Position numbers and translations under genes: made by a program | Notes under the pieces: generated by a model | Databases searched by the model: none | The model's input: only the letters and a program-made list of their open reading frames with translations | Told to the model about the DNA's origin: nothing | Shown: positions 1 through 6,335 of the stretch, piece after piece | Layout of the letters: each line of letters begins with the position of its first letter | Numbering within the stretch: the first letter of the stretch is position 1 | From: an uncultured Alphaproteobacteria bacterium | GTDB lineage: Bacteria; Pseudomonadota; Alphaproteobacteria; Sneathiellales; Sneathiellaceae | Direction of reading: 5' to 3' | Length of the DNA: 6,553 nucleotides | NCBI GenBank assembly: GCA_937910835.1 | Contig: CALEMG010000304.1 | Location: 1 to 6,553 of the forward strand

Positions 1-1515
1 CTGCGGGCGCGTGTTCTTGAAGCCGGAGAAGAAATTGGAGGAACCTGGTACTGGAACAGATATCCCGGTGCACGTTGTGACGTCGAGAGTATGCAATATT
101 CTTTCTCTTTTTCTGATGAAATTCAGCAGGAATGGAAATGGAAAGAGCTCTATGCCCCGCAAGCGGAAATATTGAGCTATATAAATTTCGTCGCCGATCG
201 GCTAAATCTGCGCAATGACATTCAACTCAGTACCCGCGTTACTGCCGCGACCTTTGACAGTTCCGATAATCGCTGGACAGTTGAAACGAACGTGGGCGAC
301 GCCTTTTCAGCTCAGTACCTGATTATGGCGACGGGATGCTTGTCCATTCCGCTCGATCCAAAAATCAAGGGCATCAATGATTTCGAGGGGGTCCTTCTCC
401 GGACATCAAACTGGCCGAAGGACGGCGTTGACCTTTCGGGAAAGCGGGTTGGCATTATCGGTACCGGCTCTTCGTCCATTCAAGCTGTCCCACATCTCGC
501 TCAGCAGGCAGACCAACTCTATGTTTTTCAGCGAACCCCGAACTACAGTATTCCGGCGCAAAACCGGCCGATGGATAGCGCCTATGAGCATGACTGGAAG
601 GATAATTATGCCGAGCGACGGAAGCTTGCCAAAAGGACACGCAATAACACCTTGAACAATGCAGGACCCAAGTCCGGCACTGAATTTTCCCGTGAGGAGC
701 TTGAAAAAGAATTCGAAAAGCGTTGGCAGGCTGGCGGCATTGGTTTCATGTATACCTGCTCCGATATCACTAGCAATGAAGATGTCAACGAGATCGCGGC
801 TGATTTCGTTCGAAATAAAATCCGGAAAATCGTCAAGGATCCAAAAAAAGCGGATATCCTTATTCCCCGCGATTACCCAATCGGGGCGAAACGAATATGC
901 GTTGATACGGAGTATTTCGAGACATTCAATCGAGATAATGTCACGCCCGTTGATATTAAAAGCAATCCCATCGAGAAGATTTCGAAGAACGGAGTTGTGC
1001 TTTCGAACGGCGATACTTTCGATCTCGATACGCTCATCCTGGCGACAGGATTTGACGCTATGACGGGGGCATTGCTGCGGATTAATATTTCTGGAAGAAA
1101 CGGAATAAAGCTCGCCGATGAATGGGCGGCCGGACCGAAAACCTATTTCGGGATCGCCATTTCAGGATTTCCCAACATGTTTACGATAACCGGACCGGGA
1201 AGTCCGTCCGTGTTCACCAATATGGTGACCTCGATCGAACAACATGTCGACTGGATTGTCGACTGCATGACGCATTTGCAGGATCAGGGAAAACAAACAA
1301 TCGAAGCGATGCCGGATGCGCAGGAGAACTGGACAGCACATGGCAATGAAATTGCCAGCACAACAATTTTTTACTCTGCAGCGTCCTGGTATGTTGGAGC
1401 GAATGTCGAGGGAAAACCTCGCATCTTCATGCCCTACATCGGGGGGGCTGACAATTACATTGATAAGCTCACCGAAATGACTGCAGAGGGGTATCGTGGG
1501 TTTGAAATTTCATAA
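1..1515 (+). CDS. Baeyer-Villiger-type flavin monooxygenase (PAMO/CHMO family), 5' end missing
   Basis: Type I BVMOs use FAD, NADPH and O2 to turn ketones into esters or lactones in the cytoplasm. The reading frame is open from base 1, so the true start lies upstream; the ATG at 91 is internal. 504 residues are visible. Compared from memory with phenylacetone monooxygenase (542 aa), about 39 residues are missing, including the first FAD-binding GxGxxG. Visible landmarks, numbered from base 1: the GGxWxxxxYPGxxxD motif at residues 13-27 with the active-site Asp27; the NADPH-binding GTGSSS at 154-159; the conserved Lys-Arg at 297-298, where Arg298 matches the catalytic Arg; and ATGFDAMTGAL at 348-358. 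The fingerprint FxGxxxHxxxWP is present at bases 382-417, but its His is Arg134 (codon CGG, 400-402). The C-terminal ASWYxGANVxGKPR block is intact and the gene ends in TAA. Family assignment is firm; the substrate is unknown. Ester-forming activity is less certain because of the His change. Confidence 0.93.
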   Translation: MRARVLEAGEEIGGTWYWNRYPGARCDVESMQYSFSFSDEIQQEWKWKELYAPQAEILSYINFVADRLNLRNDIQLSTRVTAATFDSSDNRWTVETNVGDAFSAQYLIMATGCLSIPLDPKIKGINDFEGVLLRTSNWPKDGVDLSGKRVGIIGTGSSSIQAVPHLAQQADQLYVFQRTPNYSIPAQNRPMDSAYEHDWKDNYAERRKLAKRTRNNTLNNAGPKSGTEFSREELEKEFEKRWQAGGIGFMYTCSDITSNEDVNEIAADFVRNKIRKIVKDPKKADILIPRDYPIGAKRICVDTEYFETFNRDNVTPVDIKSNPIEKISKNGVVLSNGDTFDLDTLILATGFDAMTGALLRINISGRNGIKLADEWAAGPKTYFGIAISGFPNMFTITGPGSPSVFTNMVTSIEQHVDWIVDCMTHLQDQGKQTIEAMPDAQENWTAHGNEIASTTIFYSAASWYVGANVEGKPRIFMPYIGGADNYIDKLTEMTAEGYRGFEIS

Positions 1516-1534
1516 CTTTTATTATCGGGGCGCC

Positions 1535-1558
1535 ACTGTGGCCAGAATTCTGGGCAGT
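1535..1558. repeat. 12-base perfect palindrome with flanking inverted arms, candidate operator or hairpin
   Basis: CCAGAATTCTGG (1542-1553) is a perfect palindrome in the gap between the BVMO and Rieske genes. It is flanked by ACTG (1535-1538) and CAGT (1555-1558), which are also inverted relative to each other but with unequal spacing (3 and 1 bases). No T-run follows, so an intrinsic terminator is unlikely. A dimeric regulator site or an mRNA hairpin is possible; a 12-base palindrome can also arise by chance. Confidence 0.3.
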
Positions 1559-1599
1559 CATTCAAATAGAGGAACGACGAAAATAGGGAGCTGGTGAAG

Positions 1600-1650
1600 A
1601 TGCTTCGATATTTAAATATAGGATGGGAGGGAGTTGATTATGTTATCTAA
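1600..1650 (+). CDS. Possible 16-residue leader peptide overlapping the Rieske gene start
   Basis: An ATG at 1600 opens a 16-codon frame (MLRYLNIGWEGVDYVI) ending in TAA at 1648-1650. AGGGAG at 1585-1590 lies 9 bases upstream as a possible ribosome binding site. The frame runs through the Shine-Dalgarno of the Rieske gene and stops 11 bases into it, in a different frame. Such an arrangement could couple the two translations. There is no homology evidence, and short frames like this are frequent by chance. Confidence 0.2.
   Translation: MLRYLNIGWEGVDYVI
1625..1632 (+). promoter_or_regulatory. Ribosome binding site deciding the Rieske start
   Basis: GGGAGGGA is a strong Shine-Dalgarno ending 7 bases before the ATG at 1640. 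The in-frame TTG at 1634 would be only 1 base away, so the ATG is the better start. The resulting N-terminus, MLSKADNE, also matches how this Rieske subfamily usually begins. Confidence 0.75.
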
Positions 1651-2959
1651 GGCCGATAACGAAGCGTTGGTGCGAGTTGCCGCCGGAACGCCAATGGGCA
1701 ACCTGTTTCGTCTGTACTGGATGCCCTTTCTGCCTTCCAGTGATCTCGAAGCCGACGGTCAGCCGCAACGAGTTAGGCTGCTTGGTGAGGATCTGGTCGC
1801 TTTTCGTGGTTCGGATGGAGTGGTCGGTCTCGTTGATCACGCCTGTCCGCATCGCGGCGCGCCGATGGTGTTGGGGCGTAATGAAGACTGCGGCCTTCGC
1901 TGTGTCTACCATGGCTGGAAATTTGATGCTTCCGGCGCCATTCTCGATATGCCGGCCGAACCTGAAGGTAGCCGGTTTAAGGAAAAGCTCAAGATCAAAG
2001 CTTATCCCTGTCAGGAGCGAAACGGTGTGATCTGGACCTATATGGGAGCAGATGCATCTGCCGCGCCGCCGTTGCCGAACCTAGAATGGAACTTGGTTCC
2101 AGTAGAAAATGTCGTCGTAACATTTAGGGTGCAGGAATGTAACTGGTTGCAGGCGCTGGAAGGTGAAATTGACTCTGCACATGCGCCCATCTTACATGGT
2201 CGTGTCGATACAGGCGGGTCCATTGACAAATGGGTTGCAACCAGAGACCTGCGGCCTACCTTCGAATGCGCGGTTCAGGATTTTGGTGTTAGCATCGCAT
2301 CGCGCCGGATTTTCGACGAAAATACTCTATATTGGCGGGTCAATCAGTTTGTCATGCCCTTTTTTACTCTTGTCCCGCCGCAATCTAATTATCCGGAATT
2401 GAGTGGTCATGCATGGGTACCGATTGACGATGAGAATACTCTTTGCATCATGTTTTCTTATCATCCCAATCAACCGATGTATAAAAAATCGCGTGAACTG
2501 TTTCTTGAAGGGCATCGTGGACGTGAAACCGGGCATGCCAGCCGGCATGCCTACAAACCGGCTAGTCCAATGGTGCCCTATGCCAAATACCGCACCAAAT
2601 ACAATTTTGAAAATGGATACGGGTTTGATTATGAGAGTCAGCAATCGACCTGGTTCTCGGGGTTGCCGGGCCTATGGGTTCAGGATGCCGCCTGTCAGTC
2701 AGGTGTTGCTCCGATTTACGACAGAAGTCAGGAGCATTTGGGACTGAGCGATTCCGGCATCACAAAGACGCGTCGGTTTTTGCTTGAAAACCTTCGCGCA
2801 TACCGTGATCGCTCTGTGATGCCAAAACGCATGGAGGACCCGGATCTCTATATGGTTCGGGCCATTTCGATCAAACTCGACAAAGAGGCGTCCTGGACTG
2901 AAATGGGAGGCCCGTACATGAAAGCATGTGTTGGAAAGGGATTCGGATATGATTTGTAG
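1640..2959 (+). CDS. Rieske [2Fe-2S] non-haem iron oxygenase alpha subunit (phthalate dioxygenase / LigXa-type)
   Basis: Enzymes of this group activate O2 at a mononuclear iron fed by a Rieske cluster, and hydroxylate or O-demethylate aromatic substrates in the cytoplasm with electrons from a separate reductase. The product is 439 residues, the usual length for the phthalate dioxygenase-like subfamily. The N-terminal Rieske domain has CPH at residues 69-71 and CVYH at 88-91, which supply the two Cys and two His cluster ligands. The catalytic domain has the NWLQALEGEIDSAHAPILH block, giving iron ligands His181 and His186 and the bridging Asp178. Asp349 in the VQD near the conserved PIYDRSQEHLGLSD segment is the likely third iron ligand. 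All metal ligands are therefore present. No ferredoxin reductase gene is in the window, so its redox partner is elsewhere. It lies 124 bases after the BVMO and probably shares its transcript. The exact substrate cannot be read from the sequence. Confidence 0.95.
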   Translation: MLSKADNEALVRVAAGTPMGNLFRLYWMPFLPSSDLEADGQPQRVRLLGEDLVAFRGSDGVVGLVDHACPHRGAPMVLGRNEDCGLRCVYHGWKFDASGAILDMPAEPEGSRFKEKLKIKAYPCQERNGVIWTYMGADASAAPPLPNLEWNLVPVENVVVTFRVQECNWLQALEGEIDSAHAPILHGRVDTGGSIDKWVATRDLRPTFECAVQDFGVSIASRRIFDENTLYWRVNQFVMPFFTLVPPQSNYPELSGHAWVPIDDENTLCIMFSYHPNQPMYKKSRELFLEGHRGRETGHASRHAYKPASPMVPYAKYRTKYNFENGYGFDYESQQSTWFSGLPGLWVQDAACQSGVAPIYDRSQEHLGLSDSGITKTRRFLLENLRAYRDRSVMPKRMEDPDLYMVRAISIKLDKEASWTEMGGPYMKACVGKGFGYDL

Positions 2960-3130
2960 AGATGATATTTTCAACGCTCAGATCAGACGCGAATAACTTA
3001 GAACTGGCGAATGTGGCAAACACGATATTCTCTAATCTTTGAGTATATGTCCCTGCTTGGCAAATAATTTTCCTTGCTATTGTTTTTAGGTAGCATGGAT
3101 AAAGATATAACAAAAATAGATATTTACATG
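2960..3130. other. AT-rich intergenic region without a recognisable gene
   Basis: This stretch follows the Rieske stop. I see no intact gene and no intrinsic terminator. TTGGCA at 3057-3062 and TGCTATTGT at 3076-3084 resemble a -35 and an extended -10 box, but the spacing is 15 bases, so this is only a weak promoter candidate. A 21-codon frame starts at ATG 3095 and ends in TGA at 3158-3160, entering the IS relic; it may be the stub of a gene cut by the insertion or chance. Confidence 0.4.
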
Positions 3131-3292
3131 TCATCTAGAGGCACTGTCAGAGTAAAATGACGATGCACAGCATGAGTATGGGCTCTTCTCTTTTCCCTCC
3201 AGTTCCCGAACCTGCCGGTAGCGTGCATCACGTATACGCGTCCACGTGCCATCATACTCAAGGCGGTTGAAACAGGAATGGACCGTGCTTCT
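3131..3292 (-). pseudogene. Relic of an IS5-family transposase
   Basis: Read on the minus strand from 3292 to 3179, the frame gives about 38 residues typical of the N-terminal half of IS5-family (ISL2/IS427-like) transposases. They include RSTVHSCFNRLEYDGTWTRI followed by RDARYRQVRELEGKEKSP. In intact members this segment is followed by an (A)IIDSQSV-type stretch with the first catalytic Asp; here it changes to unrelated residues and stops at TGA (3131-3133). Start codon, DDE catalytic core and most of the element are missing, so it cannot transpose. CTAG at 3135-3138, just before AGGCACTGTCAGAG, could mark an old insertion end, since several IS5 groups target YTAR, but no matching inverted repeat is seen near 3292. 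The homology is from memory. Confidence 0.6.
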
Positions 3293-3360
3293 GAGAAAAA
3301 TAAAAATCAGTATTGACTGTATTTTTATTTTATATTACCGTCTCCTGATAAATTCTGAAA

Positions 3361-3368
3361 AGGGGAGA
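3361..3368 (+). promoter_or_regulatory. Ribosome binding site deciding the dctP start
   Basis: AGGGGAGA ends 6 bases before ATG 3375. This choice puts a clean signal peptide at the N-terminus. The longer in-frame GTG start at 3246 lies inside the IS relic and is rejected. Confidence 0.8.
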
Positions 3369-3374
3369 TCGATA

Positions 3375-4409
3375 ATGACTAACTTTACAGCCACCTTTTA
3401 TACGAAAAAGCCTGTTTGGCTGAACTTACTATGCGCGGTGTCTGTTGCAGCTATCGCATTAACAGGAGGCACTGCCAATGCCGAGGAAAAATTCAACCTT
3501 GCGAACGCCTATGGCGCGACCAGTATTCACGCTGAAGGTAATGTTGTTTTTGCCGAAGCTTTGGCTGAAGCCTCAGGCAAGGATATCATCGTGACGGTGC
3601 ATCCGGGTGGCTCACTGGGGTATAAGTCAGCAGATCACTTTGATGCCGTGAGCGATGGCGCAGTAGATATAGCGGATACGCCCGCCAACTTTCTTGGTGG
3701 TATCGATCCGTTTATGCTGTTGTCCTCCATGCCGTTTTTAGTGAATTCCGTCGACGAGGCGAAAATCCTTCTGGAAATCGCCAAGCCTGAGTATGAGAAA
3801 ATTCTCGAAGCAAACGGTCAGAAATTGCTTTATGCGTCTCCATGGCCCGCATCCGGTATCTGGGCGAAAGAGCCAATTAAGAGCGCTGCCGATCTCGCAA
3901 ATTTAAAAATCCGCACTTTCGACCCAAATGGTACAAAAGCTCTGAAGGCGATCAATGCCGCGCCAATCCAGCTTGCATGGGCCGACGTGGTTCCGCAGTT
4001 GGCAACAGGTGGTATTGATGCTGTTCTGACTTCCGCTGAGGGGGGCGTTTCGCAAAAATTCGTCGAGCACACACCGTACTTCACGGAAATCAACTTCGCG
4101 CTTCCGCTAATTCTCGTTCATATGAATAAGGAAGCCTTTGATAACCTTTCTGCTGATCAGCAGAAAATGGTGATGGACGCTGCGGCGATTGCCTTCGACC
4201 GGAACTGGGCCGAAGTGGTTGGGCGGACAACCCGTAACTATGATCTTGTCAAGAAAAGTGGCGGGAGTGTCGTGACAGAAGGCACGGATATGTTGCTTGT
4301 TGATCTGTCTAAAGCTGGTGACGTCATCCTCGAAGAATGGCTTGAGAAAACCGGTGACCGCGGGGCTGCTGCTATCGCAACCTTCCGTGCCAAAACTGGT
4401 CGAAAATAA
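3375..4409 (+). CDS. dctP: TRAP transporter periplasmic solute-binding protein (DctP family)
   Basis: DctP-type proteins capture a substrate, usually a carboxylate, in the periplasm and deliver it to the DctQM membrane complex, which is driven by a sodium or proton gradient rather than ATP. The protein is 344 residues. It begins with a signal peptide: a basic Lys11-Lys12, a hydrophobic core at about 14-30 and a likely cleavage after Ala36 (TANA, then EEKFN). The mature part of about 308 residues matches the family length. In the LKIRTFDPNG segment, Arg180 fits the conserved Arg that clamps the ligand carboxylate in this family. The following PIQLAWADVVPQLATGGIDA stretch is the usual TRAP hinge and binding region. 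Next comes a 100-base gap with a hairpin, then dctQ. The symbol names the family only; the ligand is not known and need not be a C4-dicarboxylate. Confidence 0.95.
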   Translation: MTNFTATFYTKKPVWLNLLCAVSVAAIALTGGTANAEEKFNLANAYGATSIHAEGNVVFAEALAEASGKDIIVTVHPGGSLGYKSADHFDAVSDGAVDIADTPANFLGGIDPFMLLSSMPFLVNSVDEAKILLEIAKPEYEKILEANGQKLLYASPWPASGIWAKEPIKSAADLANLKIRTFDPNGTKALKAINAAPIQLAWADVVPQLATGGIDAVLTSAEGGVSQKFVEHTPYFTEINFALPLILVHMNKEAFDNLSADQQKMVMDAAAIAFDRNWAEVVGRTTRNYDLVKKSGGSVVTEGTDMLLVDLSKAGDVILEEWLEKTGDRGAAAIATFRAKTGRK

Positions 4410-4423
4410 TGCTCCTGAATAAG

Positions 4424-4445
4424 CTTCGGCGGTTCGCCGCCGAAG
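4424..4445 (+). terminator. Intercistronic hairpin between dctP and dctQ (attenuator or mRNA stabiliser)
   Basis: CTTCGGCGG and CCGCCGAAG form a perfect 9-bp GC-rich stem around a TTCG loop. It starts 14 bases after the dctP stop. Only a short TTTT (4452-4455) follows, 6 bases beyond the stem, so full termination is unlikely. Hairpins at this place commonly stop part of the transcripts or protect the upstream mRNA, giving more binding protein than membrane subunits. Confidence 0.65.
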
Positions 4446-4498
4446 GCCATGTTTTAGGGGTGCGGAAGGGTGCTTCCTTTCTGACCATCAAGCGCGCT

Positions 4499-4505
4499 GG
4501 GAGGG
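4499..4505 (+). promoter_or_regulatory. Ribosome binding site for the GTG start of dctQ
   Basis: GGGAGGG ends 4 bases before GTG 4510. The next in-frame ATG (4540) is inside the first membrane segment and has no comparable site, so the GTG start is preferred. Confidence 0.65.
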
Positions 4506-4509
4506 TGTT

Positions 4510-5013
4510 GTGCTAGGCAAATTTATTGACAAACTGAGTATGATAGCCGCCGTTATTGCCTGTGTCATTCTGATCGCCATGACGATAATGATACTCTACG
4601 AAATCATTCTTCGAAGCTTCTTTGCCTCCTCCACTTATGTCCTTGACGAATTTGTCGGGTATGGTGAGGCCGTCATGACCTTTATGTCCTTTGCGTTGGC
4701 GCTGCGTGATGGCATTTTCATTCGGGTTAATCTGGTGACTGCCAATGTAGGGCCGAAGGTACGGCGCGCACTTGAAGTTGCCTCCTGTGCCGTTGGTACG
4801 GTGCTTTTCAGCTTTTTGGGCTTCTACATTCTGAAGCTTGCCGTCCGAAATTTTGAACGCGGGGCTGTGAGTAATTCACTGGCCGAAACACCGCTATGGA
4901 TCCCGCAGGGGCTTGTTTTTATTGGTGTTTCTTTGTTGGTGCTGCAATTTTTTGCACTTACCGTTCGCTTTAGCATGGGCGCGCCAATCATCGACAAGCA
5001 CGAAGAGCTATAG
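4510..5013 (+). CDS. dctQ: TRAP transporter small permease subunit (DctQ family)
   Basis: DctQ is the small integral membrane subunit that forms the transporter complex with DctM and docks the loaded binding protein. The product is 167 residues with a GTG start, a normal size for the family. Four hydrophobic segments are visible at about residues 11-33, 47-65, 88-112 and 130-152, giving the usual four-helix topology. Family-typical positions include VLDEFVGYGE before helix 2, LRDGIFIRVNLV after it and AETPLWIPQG before helix 4. It lies 100 bases after dctP and 8 bases before dctM. The membrane family is divergent in sequence, but position and topology make the call secure. Confidence 0.92.
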   Translation: MLGKFIDKLSMIAAVIACVILIAMTIMILYEIILRSFFASSTYVLDEFVGYGEAVMTFMSFALALRDGIFIRVNLVTANVGPKVRRALEVASCAVGTVLFSFLGFYILKLAVRNFERGAVSNSLAETPLWIPQGLVFIGVSLLVLQFFALTVRFSMGAPIIDKHEEL

Positions 5014-5021
5014 GGGGCGGC

Positions 5022-6335
5022 ATGACAGAATTATTAGCAGGTTTTATCGTCTTAATGCTGATTTTCTTTTATCTGGGCATTGGTGTCTGGGTGTTTATCG
5101 GCTTGCTTCTTGTTTCCGTAACGGTTCAGATTTTTGTTCTGGATATGTCATTTGCCAAAATTGGCGCCATTGCTTCCAGTATCATGTTGCGATCATCGTC
5201 TTCGTGGGAACTGGCGGCGATTCCAATGTTCATCTGGATGGGGGATATTATCTTTAGAACGGATATATCCATGCGGCTATTCCGCGGATTGACACCGTTG
5301 GTAAACCGGATCCCTGGGCGTTTGCTACATGTAAATATCGTCGGTTGTACGTTGTTTGCCGCAGTGAGCGGGTCGAGCACTGCGACGGCGGTAACAGTGG
5401 GAAAAATCTCGCTGGAGGAGCTTTCTAAGCGTTATTACGATCCGCTGATCTCAGTTGGATCCTTGGCCGGGGCGGGGAGCCTAGGACTTTTGATTCCGCC
5501 ATCAATTGTCATGATTGTATATGGCATTCTAGCGGAGGTCTCTATAGTCCAACTTTTTGCTGCCGGGGTTTTTCCGGGGCTGATGATTGCGGCACTGTAC
5601 TCAGCCTATATCGCCGGTGCCGTTAAATTTAAACCCTCCCTCGTTCCGGATGAGGGTGTGGAAAGGCGACCTTTCTCCATGAGCGATGTAAAGGATCTCT
5701 CGCCCATCCTTATTCTGATTGCCGTGGTACTCGGATCTATTTATTCAGGCCTTGCTACGCCATCCGAGGCGGCGGCCATTGGTGTGACTGTGGCGTTGTT
5801 GTTGTCTCTTGTGACGAAACAGCTGACTTTGAATCTTTTCACAGAATCCATCATGAGCTCAGTCAAGATGTCGGCCATGGTGGTCTCACTGGTGGTGGCT
5901 GCGGCGTTGTTGTCGACAACAATGGGTTATCTGCACTTGCCGCAGAAGATTGCAGCCAGTATCGCCGAGCTTGATTTGTCGCCTTACGCTTTGATGGCCA
6001 TTCTGGCGGCATTTTATGTTCTGCTTGGTCTGTTTCTGGAAGGCATTTCCATCACAGTGATGAGTTTGCCGATCACCTTGCCATTGGTTATACAGGCCGG
6101 ATTTGATCCAATGTGGTTCGGCGTTTTCCTGATCCTGATGGTAGAACTGGCAACGATAACGCCGCCAGTGGGGTTCAACCTTTTCGTATTGCAAGGGCTG
6201 ACCAATATGCCTATCGGCAAGATTGCGAAGGCAGCGGCGCCGTTCTTTGTCTTGCTGGTTGTTGGGGTCGTCATTTTGACAATCTTCCCGCAAATTGCAC
6301 TTTGGCTTCCACAGCATATTGCCGGGAAATCATGA
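5022..6335 (+). CDS. dctM: TRAP transporter large permease subunit (DctM family)
   Basis: DctM carries the translocation path for substrate and coupling ions. The protein is 437 residues, the usual length, and mostly hydrophobic with about a dozen membrane segments. Characteristic family motifs are present in order: AAVSGSSTATAVTVGKI (113-129), LAGAGSLGLLIPPSIVMIVYG (148-168), YSGLATPSEAAAIGV (241-255) and ATITPPVGFNLFVLQG (377-392). The two PP-containing motifs lie in the two pseudo-symmetric halves of the transporter. The ATG at 5022 follows the dctQ stop by 8 bases, with AGGGGG just before it, so the two subunits are probably translated together. Its TGA overlaps the start of the next gene. 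Nothing suggests inactivation. Confidence 0.96.
   Translation: MTELLAGFIVLMLIFFYLGIGVWVFIGLLLVSVTVQIFVLDMSFAKIGAIASSIMLRSSSSWELAAIPMFIWMGDIIFRTDISMRLFRGLTPLVNRIPGRLLHVNIVGCTLFAAVSGSSTATAVTVGKISLEELSKRYYDPLISVGSLAGAGSLGLLIPPSIVMIVYGILAEVSIVQLFAAGVFPGLMIAALYSAYIAGAVKFKPSLVPDEGVERRPFSMSDVKDLSPILILIAVVLGSIYSGLATPSEAAAIGVTVALLLSLVTKQLTLNLFTESIMSSVKMSAMVVSLVVAAALLSTTMGYLHLPQKIAASIAELDLSPYALMAILAAFYVLLGLFLEGISITVMSLPITLPLVIQAGFDPMWFGVFLILMVELATITPPVGFNLFVLQGLTNMPIGKIAKAAAPFFVLLVVGVVILTIFPQIALWLPQHIAGKS

Noticed and set aside
91..93. ATG as the start of the BVMO gene
   Set aside because: The frame is open back to base 1 and contains the conserved GGTWYWNRYPGARCD motif upstream of this codon, so the ATG is internal.
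1441..1447. Run of seven G as a possible slippage site or frameshift
   Set aside because: The BVMO frame continues correctly on both sides into conserved C-terminal sequence, so there is no sign of a shift here.
1634..1636. TTG as the start of the Rieske gene
   Set aside because: It lies only 1 base after the Shine-Dalgarno; ATG 1640 has proper spacing and the usual N-terminus of the family.
2532..2551. Two copies of the palindrome GGCATGCC, 4 bases apart
   Set aside because: They lie inside the Rieske coding sequence and are explained by the repeated His-Ala codons in GHASRHA.
3057..3078. Sigma-54-like TGGCA and TTGCT elements
   Set aside because: The GG and GC pairs are 17 bases apart instead of the required 12.
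3246..3374. GTG start at 3246 for a longer DctP
   Set aside because: The extension runs antisense through the IS relic, has no ribosome binding site and would bury the signal peptide 43 residues in.
5360..5384. Inverted repeat CGCAGTG / CACTGCG
   Set aside because: It falls in the conserved AVSGSSTAT motif of DctM and is most simply a result of coding sequence.
5886..6317. 143-codon open frame on the minus strand
   Set aside because: It lies wholly antisense to the well-conserved C-terminal half of DctM, has Gln/His/Arg-rich composition typical of antisense translation, and resembles no family I know.
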